A DNA stretch of 64,000 bases, from positions 47,861,469 to 47,925,468 of the forward strand of contig OZ020485.1 of NCBI GenBank assembly GCA_963971405.1. The letters are read 5' to 3'. The position numbers and the translations under genes are program-made. Each line of letters starts with the position of its first letter. Position 1 is the first letter of the stretch. Positions 12,701-24,700 of the stretch are shown here, piece by piece. Origin of the DNA: Psococerastis gibbosa. Lineage: Eukaryota; Arthropoda; Insecta; Psocodea; Psocidae. Under the pieces are notes generated by a model. The model searched no databases. It was not told the origin of the DNA and saw only the letters and a program-made list of their open reading frames with translations.

Positions 12701-15700
12701 ATAGGAAGTTTTTTTTAGGAAGTCGTAACTTACGGCAGAGCCTGGTTCACCCGGACGTCCTACTGGTCCCATCAGACCTCCGTCGCCCCTAGGTCCAGCT
12801 TCCCCTCTTGATCCTTTGGCGCCTGGCAAGCCAGGAAGTCCTGCAAAACCTGGTTCTCCAGGTCTTCCAGCCAATCCGCTGGCTCCTTGCTCGCCCTTGA
12901 TGCCAGTAAAGCCCCGATCTCCCTTCATTCCTATAGGAAAAACAACATACAGTGCATGTCAAATATAAAAACCCTTATGGAACCATTACTTGAATAAGTA
13001 ACCCACCTAGTGGACCAGCTTGGCCGGGTAACCCGGGGAAGCCTTGGATGCCTTGCGCTCCAGCAGGGCCCCTGTCCCCTGGGGAGCCAGTAGCCCCAAC
13101 TTCACCCGCGGGCCCCGGAGCACCGGGCTCGCCCCTTTCCGCTGGTTCTCCAGGGGGTCCAACGGGTCCCATCGGGCCCTGAAGCCCTCTCTCGCCCTGT
13201 CGTCCTGGTGGTCCTTCGGGGCCCACTGCCCCCGTTTGCCCCCGTTCACCCTTGTCCCCAGACAAGCCTGGAAGACCACGAGATCCCGGAAGACCCTGGA
13301 AATTATGAAAAAAGAAAAATTATCATGTATTGCGTTATTGGTCTATTAGCCACAGGGACCCTCACTAAGAGATCATTATAACCGAAATTAGAGGGCTTGT
13401 GGTTTAGTAGTTAAGACGATGCCCCGGATAGTATTGTCGTAGATCGTGGGTTTGAATCCCGCCATGTCCATTTTTTTCCATATCCTTTAATTCCGGTTAT
13501 AACTCGTTTCGCAGCAAACGTCCGATCCAGCGAGCTCCTCTTGTACATGTGGATGCAAGTAGCGGGCCTACTGTGCCGTTCAGTATTAACTTATTTTTGG
13601 GGTTGTATGTTCAAGCAAAACCATTTTGAATAGCACTTTATACTATAAAATTATCTTGTTTACATTTTGAATCCAAGGTTAGGACTAAAAATAATCTCCA
13701 TAGTAAGCATTGGTTAAGGAAAGAAAGAAATTTTCTCAAGAAAAAAACACAGCCCAGCACATGGTGAAACAGCAACCATATGCTTTTGTCACTCAATAGT
13801 CGCTGAAGGCATAACACGTCTACTTGTATACGGCTGTCGTTTCTAACGGGGGCTATATCTGGTTAAGCGCCTAAGAAATGAAGATACAGTATGAAGTGTT
13901 GACTAGCAACATCCAGTAGGTACTCACGATCAAACCGGATGGTCCCATATGTCCTTTAGGTCCACGTTCACCGGGGGGTCCCGGTGGTCCATCAATTCCT
14001 GCAAAAAATTATGAAATATTTTCCTCAATATATTAGGTAAATAAATAAATAAGGACTTTTTTGTTCTATTACTAAGCCAACCTAGCAGAGTTAGGGCTAT
14101 AAGGCCCTCTCTTACACTCAACTAGGAAGGGCCGGGACCGCCTGCTTTACATGTTCTCCGAAGCATTGCCAGAAAATGTAGGTAGTGTGGGACTCGACCC
14201 AACAGCCTTTCGGGTGAAAGTGAGAGTCCGTACCACTAATCTACATGTCATATTAAGCCTAACTTGGTTAGCTGGTAAAGTGGCGTAAAATAAAGCTCAC
14301 CTAATAAGAGAAATTTTTTTTATGTCATTGCATCAAAATATATATTTATAAATAATTAATCTGGTAATGGTTCACGTACCTTGACTGCCAGATTCTCCCC
14401 GGGCTCCTGGACTGCCTGGAGGTCCGACCGGCCCTCTTTCTCCAGGAAAGCCTCTCTCTCCTCTAAAAAAAAATGTATTAAAAAAAGTCAGTAGAAAATC
14501 GTATAAAGTCACCTATACGCCTATATACATTGTGTCAATGGTATAAGCAGGTCTCAGCTTGTCCATTGTTGGTTGTAGCCGGGGTGGGTTGACATCGAGG
14601 ACGCGTATCAGTTTACCAGCTGCTAGCATTCATAAGGAAACAATAGCATACAGAGAGATCTACTTTATTGGACGAATTCTCGAATCCGTTCTTAGCTTAT
14701 TAATGAAAAGCTCCATACCTCTTGTTTGTTAGTAATTACGTCTTTATGCCGTAATCTATGTAGATGATAACACTATCATCAAGAAAGGCATATAATATAT
14801 CGTATATTAGAGTCCCGCATTGTTTTTTTCCAACATATCTAGCTATCTAACCAAAACCCTAGGCACTGTAGGCCTACCTGTTCCCAGGCTGACCGTGTGG
14901 GCCAGGCGGACCTTGCACTCCAGGTTCTCCATCTTTTCCCTGCTGTCCTGGATTTCCAGTTGCTCCAGGCAATCCCTATAAAATAATTCATTGACGAAAA
15001 AGTTCTCTTGAAATTACCATGGACATATAAACCTATGGACTCGCAACAGCCTACCAGTCGATAGGATTCCCCCGGCAATTTACATTGTTTTCGAAACTCA
15101 AACTTTATTCATTATTTCTAATGCATTTTAATTGAATTTTGTGTTTTTATATCAAATGATAACTTTAAACATTAAACTGATAAAATTTAAAGCTTTAGAA
15201 ATTATTTTTAAAAATTAAATCTACAACGGGAAAGGTTATATAAACATTTTTAAACGGGATTTTTAAAATTATTTAAAAATTATTATAATATTTTAAAATA
15301 ATAAGATCTACAACGGAAGAGGCTAAGAAAATATGCAAAGAAGGTATCAATGCAAATGACTGCTTGAATCCTGAATCTGAAAAATTCTCATCCATGTTTA
15401 GCTTATAATAATAGTTCCAAGTTACGCATCCAGTTTATATAGAACATCCTTGGAAATTAACAAGCCCCTGCACAGTTGAAAATATATTTGATGCCAATGA
15501 CACGATATGACACCAATGACACGGTCATCCAAACTGTCCAATATTAGACTGTGTCGACAATTCGTGTCACTGGACACGCGAAGTAAGTTCATTCAAATTC
15601 TTGAAATCTGAAGAGACTATATAGCATGTAACATACCTGAAACCCTGTAGCTCCAGGAGGTCCCACGGTGCCCCTTTCGCCAGGGGGCCCCGATGGTCCT

Positions 15701-18700
15701 ATGGGGCCCTGCGCTCCCGGTATTCCGTCCTTTCCAGCATCGCCTCGCGGGCCCGCCACGCCGGGCAGACCTGGCTCGCCATCTTTCCCGGACTCTCCCT
15801 GTCAATGAAACATAATAGTTAGAGCTTCAACGGTATGATCACTAAAATAGAACGTCCATGCTGGTTTTAGCATATCTTCTTGTTTTTCCTTCCAATCGTA
15901 ACCACTAGTCTCTGGCTCCATCCCGGGACAAAATAAACAAATTAAACGGCGTGCAGGGTACTAGAACGGCTAGCGTTAGTTGCCCCAGTCATTACCACAA
16001 CTATTGGAGACCATATCCAGTCAAATGTCTATGGCATGAAGAAATTTTTATCTTATCAGGGAACAAACATTACTACGCTACTTACATCCCTGGCTTACAT
16101 CCCCCAGTACAAAAAGTGTCCAAAGTCAATAAGAATTGCATGGTGAAAAGTTGTCTATTTTATTGTATGCCAAATGTAAACAAAGGGAACACGAAGAAGA
16201 GGCAGATCAAGGAAGAGATACCAGACACCAGATCCAGATTAAGAACGAACTCAGAAGAGTGGGGGCTGGTACCAGAGGAAGTGTTAAAGAATCAGAAGTG
16301 GAGAGACAGGAGGGAGTGTAGGAGTCTCAAATATCACACCCGGACTACTGCGGCTGATTACTGTTGATGATGATGTAACCAAACTGTGACAAGCTGTTAC
16401 AGCCAATGACTAGGCTAAGTTTTTTTTAACCTTTAGCGTAATGGCACCATGGCAACGTCATTCCTCCATAATATTTAAAGGCCTTACTCACCGTTAACCC
16501 CTTATCGCCAGGCATTCCAATGGGTCCAGGCAAGCCTTGAAGTCCAGGGGGACCTAAATAATTAAATTTGTAACATTATTTTTCTTTCAATATTAAAAAA
16601 ACAATAATGATACAGCAATTGCCCTAATTATATAACGCTCGATCATGTCATTATTTGACCCATATCGTGTATTATTACACAGAGGCTGCTGAGCTGTTTT
16701 GTAACGAAAATAAGGTCCTGCGTGCCCCAAACCACACATTCCTTATAAAGAATAACAAAATGTTTGGCATAGCTAATTATTATACAGTATAACAGTTTGA
16801 GCATCCGGGGAAAGCTACTAGCGCACTGTGTCATCAAGCTTGAATGCCTAACAAAAATAAACCAAAATAATAAATACAGTAAGTAATGGAATCAAATGAA
16901 AATTGTAAGTAGCTACTGTAAACCGATGTATTCTATGGATTTACTATAGACGCCGTATTTACTTTACTTTCCAGAATAGAAGGAATTCAAAATCGAGCTT
17001 GCTGACGTAATTTTTTTTTATAAAACATGCGCATGCACACTATTTTATATTTACTTTATTTTTGGGTTAAAAATGTTAAAAAAAAAAAATAGAATAGAAA
17101 GTCTTACTCAAAATTGTTTTTTTTTTTCATCATTAACCCCGGAATAAATTATTTTTTTATCGGTTTAGAAAGCCGGCTAGACTACGCCAAACAAGCTCAT
17201 TTCCTATTTTAAATTTACTTCAGATTGAATATAATCATTTTTAAAACTTATACTTCATGCGCACAGGCACTGTAAAATTCTGCAAATGTTTATTAAATTG
17301 AACTACTGTATACCTGGTTCTCCAGATTTTCCATCAGCGCCCTCGATTCCGCGTTCTCCAGGTGGACCAGTCTTTCCGGCAGGCCCCGGCCTTCCAGCCA
17401 ACCCTCTCAAGCCTTGTAAACCAGGCGGACCCGGCCGTCCACCCTCTCCTGTAGCACCTTTAGGCCCCTGCGGCCCTAACGGACCTCTGTCTCCAGTTTG
17501 TCCTGCGAAGGGCAATCAGAATAAATATTTCCTGGCAGATGTGTGCTCTTTTAAATTAGCCTTTTGCCGTGCTTCCTGTTAGGCTAAATATCTAAATATT
17601 GGTTCGGGGACTGTAAAAGCTCGTTTAAATGAAAAAAACTTAACACTTTGTGTATTATGATTAAGCAACTGAGCACCCGAGACACAATCTTAGAAGTCTG
17701 CATAGTGGAAAATGTCTACTGCATATGTTGACAAAGCGTTCTGAAGTCCACTTCCAGATCGATTACGGAATATTAGCACTGATTCTACCGTTTCATCCTA
17801 TGACCGGGAAAGCCTTTCTAATTAGATTTTGTTCATTCCAATACATGAATGTGAAGAAACCAGGCTAGCAAGATGGCTATCCACAGTGTAAGCGGGTGGT
17901 TTTCGCCATACGCCAGATACACTCAAAATCAAGATATTATCAAGTATGCCACCAAACTAGGGCAATCATCGATTCCCATACTTGTGGCCCAGAGCTTCTG
18001 CACCAGATACTCTGTTGTTCATTTGTTTACCTGATCTTTTATTTTTTTTATTTTCCTTCACATCCTCCCCTACGTTTTCCCGCTACTGCTAGCGGCAATA
18101 TTAAGCTTATGGTTAGGCGCGATTTATTATATTTTGTTATCGCTGGGAGATTCACAGTGGTTCGTATGTACACACATTGTACTGTAGACCATTATGAATA
18201 ACTTATTCGTACCCTTAGATCCTGCTGCCCCATCCGGTCCAGGCAATCCTCTAGCTCCAGCAAGTCCTCGTTCACCTTAAAATAGAACAGTAAAATAATT
18301 TGTTTTATTGAATAAATGTCATAGGTCTATCTTCTTCTGGAGAGTTATTGACTTCAGCACCAATGAATGTAGACCTAGAAAGGTCGGCTATATTAAGACT
18401 TGTGCTTATTTTTTCGGAAATACTAAACATAACAGTGGCCTCAACCGTTGGGACGTGTTTAGAACTCAAACACCAAACCCAAGTCCGAATTACACCCATG
18501 TACTCGTATAGCATGATGAAAGACCAACTGACCAACCGATAGCGTTAAATTCTTTTGAATGCACGTAGACTATTAGCTAACTCATGGCTGAGTTATTAAA
18601 ATAATAATAACCTATAATAGTGGAAACATTAATGTCAGATGCCTTAGCTCAGTGTCTTCTCTTGGGGTTGCTCTTCAGGACTCTCATACACATGTAATAA

Positions 18701-21700
18701 GTCAATAAGACATCACTCAAAAAACTAAGCTTCTTTACTATGACCAAATACCACCAAATCACTGGAAACTATCATCAAATAACTTCAACCCCTTTCTCAG
18801 GTCCCGTAGCTCCTGGTATACCACTATGTTCTCGTATACCTAACGCACATGCAATGGTATCTCTTTATCGCTTAAATTTTCAATTTACCTTGTGGCCCCG
18901 TCGGTCCTGTCGGCCCTCTCAATCCTCGTTTGCCCCGTTTGCCCTCAGGTCCCGTAGCTCCTGGTATACCTCTAGGTCCAGGTGTACCTATCTCTCCCTT
19001 AACTCCGATTTCTCCTTTGAGCCCACGCTCACCGGTTTCACCCTGTAAAAGGAACAAATTATAAAAATTCTATTTAGAATAATAAAAGGTGAAAGTGCAA
19101 GCACGTTACCAACTGGCCATCGGAGTCGATTACCATATTGACATGCCATATTGATAATTACCATATTGATATGCTAGATATTTACCGGCTGACCCTTGAC
19201 TCCCGGTTGTCCCGGACTCCCTGATAGTCCCGGTGGCCCGCGTCCCCCGGGAAATCCCGGTGGCCCGGCAATTCCAGGGGAACCGGGACTTCCCTTCTCT
19301 CCAACTGCTCCATCTCTGCCAGACTGGCCTGGTGGTCCGTTGTCTCCGGGTTGACCTAAAAAGAAAGAATACAATCATAATTTAATGATTAAAATTGCCC
19401 CACATTGTATTATCCTAGTGAGGGATTACAATCAATCATCAACATACTATAATCATTGTATTATTTGGGAATTACATGATTATAAAGCTGGCCATTCACG
19501 AGGACTCCAAACGGACTCGTGCCAAGCCAAATGGCGCGTCCTGTTCCATTTGGCGTTAGCGCCATTTAGAGGGGTCATTCATGACTACGCTGAACCTGTC
19601 GCTCAAAATCTTCCAAATTGTACAGTGTAACCTCTTCCATATCGTCACACTGGTGACGCTTGGTGCGAGTCCGTTTGGAACCCTCGTGAATGGCCAGCTT
19701 TATTATTATTAATTGCGGATGCTCCGAAAAAGCACAGCTTTATATGGTAGTTATTTTTAATGTCTGCCACCAGTGGACCTCCTTAGATAAGGAAATCAGA
19801 CCGCAGCCAAAGATGCGTGGGTTTAAAAGCCAGTAACTAAAAAAATCGGGACAGAAATCAGAATTAATAAATTTTAGTTGTTTCCTGCATGCTATTAGTT
19901 TTAGAATACGATCTATGTCAATAGGTCTTTAATTACAAATTTCAAAATTAAAAATCACTAATAATACTGGCCTTACCTGGTCTGCCAGACTCTCCTCGAG
20001 GGCCTTGTAGTCCGGGCGAGCCTTTGGACCCGACTGCTCCTTGGTCGCCTTTACTTCCGGGATTTCCCGGGAATCCAGGAGATCCTAGACAATTAAAAGT
20101 GATTTGGATTAACTTAACTTTACCTTTGAATTAATAACTGGAAAAAATAGGCTACAAGTTCAAGACAATAGCCTGTCAAAGGACGTAAATTTACAATTCC
20201 GCTAATCTAATATACAATGTACAATACAGTGTACAATACTATGCTTTTAACATTATTTTATAAAACCTGCATCCTTCTTAGGATTTTAAGGAAAGAGAGT
20301 TATCTTTTGTCTTTATTTTCCATGTGGGCGCTTTTTTGGCCTTTCGGCCCACTCTTGCAATTAACTCATAATAAATAGTACAATGTTATGCAATTACAAA
20401 TTTTAACTGAAAAAAAGTAAATGTTAAATAATTAACCACCATTTACACACCATGCATACCCATTTTAAATTGTAAATAGGTTAGCTGGTAGAGTAGCCCT
20501 TCGGGGCTAAAGCTCGCCTAATATAAAGCCGTTTTTCATTTCATTTCATTCATTTCATAAAACAGACGTGACAAGCACCCTTAAACTTCTTTAAATTTTT
20601 TTCATTTCTTATGGGGTCCGGAAGAGTTCCGAAGCCTTACGGACTGCACTGAAAAGGAAGAAGATAAGGCCTGGGATGTGTGGATTTTGACACGTAGGTC
20701 TTAGCTTCGAGTAGCTGAACAAATAGCTGCTGTAATGTTTACCTGGTTTGCCGATAGATCCCGGTTGTCCCGGCGGTCCAGCAATCCCATCAGCGCCTCT
20801 CGATCCCGGTGACCCGGTAGCTCCTTCTCTTCCCCTCTCCCCTCTCGGACCTGGGGGACCCTGAAATGTATGCAAGAGATAATGTACTGTATGACTATGT
20901 CTGACTATATAGTCCCGGCACAAAGGAATAGATTAGGTAGGTAGCTTTAGCTTCTTTCTACCATTGATAAAGAAAACCACGGTCACACATTTATCATGAC
21001 ACTGCAGTCACCTCCATGTTCTAATACATACATACTGTTATACTACTTATACTACAACTGTATATTCTTCTACAAGTTGATAAACAGTCATCTGGACTGC
21101 CCTTCTTTACCCAAGAGTGTTTATCTTAGAATAAATACCAAAAACCCTAGATTAAGAACCTTGTTGGATACTAATTCCATCTCGAAAGCACCGCTTGTAA
21201 GGGTTATTTGTACTAATAATACGCGATGGACTTGCATTGAGTCCCAGTGGTCCAGTTAGGCCTTCACTTCCTTTTTCGCCCATGGCTCCAATCTCACCCT
21301 TAGCTCCGCCCAACCCCGGAAAACCACGTGTCCACTCGACCCAGGAAAGCCAGGCATTCCGGGCAAACCACGCAGTCTCTGCAAACTATTGACTAACTAC
21401 AGAACCAACTCTTTAACGCTTACCATAGCTCCCATAGGTCCCAGTGGTCCAGTCAGCCCTTGACTTCCTTTTTCGCCCATGGCTCCAATCTCATCCTTAG
21501 CTCCGTCCAACCCCGGAAAACCACGTGCCCACTCGACCCAGGAAAGCCAGGCATTCCGGGCAAACCACGCAATCTCTGCTATCTATTGACTAACTACAGA
21601 ACCAACTCTTTAACACTTACCATAGCTCCCATAGGTCCCAGTGGTCCAGTCAGCCCTTGACTTCCTTTTTCGCCCATGGCTCCAATCTCACCCTTAGCTC

Positions 21701-24700
21701 CGTCTAACCCCGGAAAACCACGATGTCCTTTGGAGCCAGGGAGACCAGGCATTCCGGGCAAACCACGTGGTCCCTGTGGACCTGAAGAACCAGTTGCTCC
21801 CTGCTCGCCATCCTCACCAGGTGGTCCCTAAAAATTGAATGAATTAATGAAACGTGTATTAAATACAAAATTAATTTATAAGAATTTAATTTTTTTCCAA
21901 ATGAATCAGTAGTTCAGACTCTATGTTATATACCAGTCGGATGTATGCAGGTGTAATGTTTTTAATGAAAAGTTGAAAGACTGTATCTACTGTATACTTT
22001 GTAGCCCGCTAAATTGGCTTAGTAATAGAACAAAAAGTCCTTATTTATTTATTTAAATAAAAGAAAAGCATAGTAGCTTGCTCGCAATGAGTGTGTTTTT
22101 GCACAACACAGTCAACATACAATCGCAGACCTGCCAGGTAGAACCTGCAGAGATCACTGACATTCATTGAATTATACGATATATGTAACTTACATCTTTT
22201 CCAGGAAGTCCAGGCAAGCCTCTCGGACCCGGTGGGCCAGGTGATCCTGAAGTAAAACAATTTAATATAGAGTGGAAACATTAGCAATGGCAAGAACAAG
22301 AAATATCCCAGAAAGACATTTCCATGTTGTCAACGACTCATTCAATTACAATTAACGAAGCGCGTATATGAAAGCCTAACATTGCAGTCGGCCTTGGATT
22401 ATTATTTTTTTTTTTAATCGCAGTTGTGGACGAAACGTCTAGTTTTCTTCAAGTCCCCTTCAAGCTACTCTCAAGACTTTAGTTTTACATTACTAATTAT
22501 TGGTTCACAAGGTAATTAAATACTGACCAGGTGGCCCAGGCTCTGAAGCTTCTCCTCGGACTCCCTGAAAACCCTGAGGCCCCGACGGGCCAGGGGGGCC
22601 CGGCGGTCCCCTAGGGCCACTTGGCCCGACTTGCGACTGGAGGTAGCTCGCAGCATACTGTTCATGGGGCACAGGCAGTCGGCCTAGAATGTCACTAGGC
22701 CCCTTATCGTTGCTGGACTGCGACAATGCGAGTTGCGCATAGTAGGTGGAGAGCTGCAATAGTAATTAAAAGGAAAATTAATTGTATTTTCTGGAGGTAT
22801 ACACCTAGTTTCAATAGGTTCATAACTCGCACGCAGAACTGTCATCTGTAATGTAGGCAGAAAGCATGGAGGAATGACAGGTACGTTGGTGTGCGGAAAA
22901 CCCTACCTTTCTCCGTATCCAGCCTAATTTGAGGAACCGTGCATAGTTCTACGGCTGGACAGACCCAAGGAGGCTACTGACAAGTCTTCCCCAACCGTCC
23001 CCAACTAGGTATTGTAGCGCCTCCTCTCTGCTCTTGTGGGGCAGTAGCGTCGCTTCTTTATATCTGTTCCTTGAATGCACGCATACCTCCGGACTGAGAC
23101 GAGACATGGATGTCCCCACCAAAGGTGGTTTGGACGTGTAGTTGGTCTGCTCATAAGACCGGGTCTATGTGATACCTAGTCGGTTCCTGAAGGATGCTGA
23201 GCAAGAACTGTGATCGACTGACAACATGAACTCAGGTACTGGCAGTCAAAAAAGCCAGTGAAACCCTTGTCGTTGACAGGGCGAGATGTACATAGAAGGT
23301 GGAAAGCTGTCATAATAGAAAATTAAAAATGAATAGTATTTTCTACAGGTATATTCCCCAATTAGGTAGGTTTACAACTATAACCTCTACGAAGATTGCG
23401 ACAGGGGGAGTTGCAGGCTGGGCGCACTAACAATAAAATGGAAGATGAATTGTATTTTATGGAGGCATGCACCCCATTTTTGTGTATTCGTAACTAGATA
23501 AGTACTAGAACACTTAAATTCGCTGAAGTGCGATAACGCTAACTGGAGAGTTGCAATAATAATAAGAAAAGGAATTTTATTTTCTGGTGGTAAGCACCCA
23601 ATATTTAATAGTTCGTAACAATAGGCCCATAAATACTTACGTCAGGGGATGGTCCTGGTGGCCCAGGGAAGCCAGGTGCTCCTGGTGTACCTGAAGAAAA
23701 AGAAATAAAATGACATATGCATATACATATTGTATATTATAATTTGAAATTATTATTATTATTCTTATAAGTTATTATGTTTTTCGCTCAATTGTTTGAT
23801 TTTTCTTTTCTTCAGCACGGATTTTAATTTAGGGCATTTGCCATACCTGGTGAGCCTGGAATGCCTTGTTGTCCTGGCCGTCCTTCTTCACCCGGTTGTC
23901 CGACTTCCCCCTGAAACCCGAAAAATTGTAATTGATGAGACACCATGGAATAGTTTTAAGAGGAACAATTAAAACAGTTAAATAAATTTAGGAACTAGTA
24001 TTGCACAAAAGCCTGACCTCCGGTGGAAGGCGTTTTATAACAGTTTTTTTTTTTTTAAATATTGAAACTGGTCGGCTGCATTCACGAGTACTTACTTACT
24101 TTAACGGCGCCTTATCCCTCCCACGCGTTCGGCGGCACGGATCTTAATCTTCCAGGTGTTTCGGTTTTGTGTCCCACTTGTTTACACCTTTCCACCACTC
24201 AGGTAGTTGTTTTTTGCTTTGCTATTAGTCCGTTTTTTTTTTACCGTGCCATGACGGTATCCATAACTTTTTGACCTACAACATCTGCTAAGCTTACCCT
24301 GTCAGCCTGTCTTTCCCTGCTGTAACCATACCATTGGTCATGGTTTCATGGACACGGCAAAATCAAACCACATGAGAATTTTTTCTCTGAATAATCCAAA
24401 TTATGGCTACATTCAGAAGCCCGTATTCTCTAACATGATGCTTTATAGGGGCTATGAAATCCTGTCCCACTGCAGCAATGGAGATAGTACTGGACTTCCC
24501 ACCCCTCCATGTTGCAGTGGAAACTTCAGCCGAAATGGCATTATTAGGAGTGGAAGGGCAATTCAGAGAGACTCAGCCTCTCTGACTACGTCTGACCACT
24601 GCCTGGATACACCAAGCGATAGAATCCATCCAAAATACTGTTTTAGGAGGGAATTCGAAACTATATTAGGGACAATGAAAGAATGCTACGAATCAGCAGG

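Noticed and set aside
13388-13470. tRNA gene candidate
   Set aside because: Only the A and B box parts look like a tRNA; arms do not pair well and related copies occur elsewhere, so it is a SINE head.
8346-17582. Several plus-strand Pro/Gly/Ser-rich ORFs opposite the collagen exons (8346-8528, 13044-13349, 17286-17582)
   Set aside because: They are complements of Gly-X-Y codons; the minus-strand exons explain them completely.
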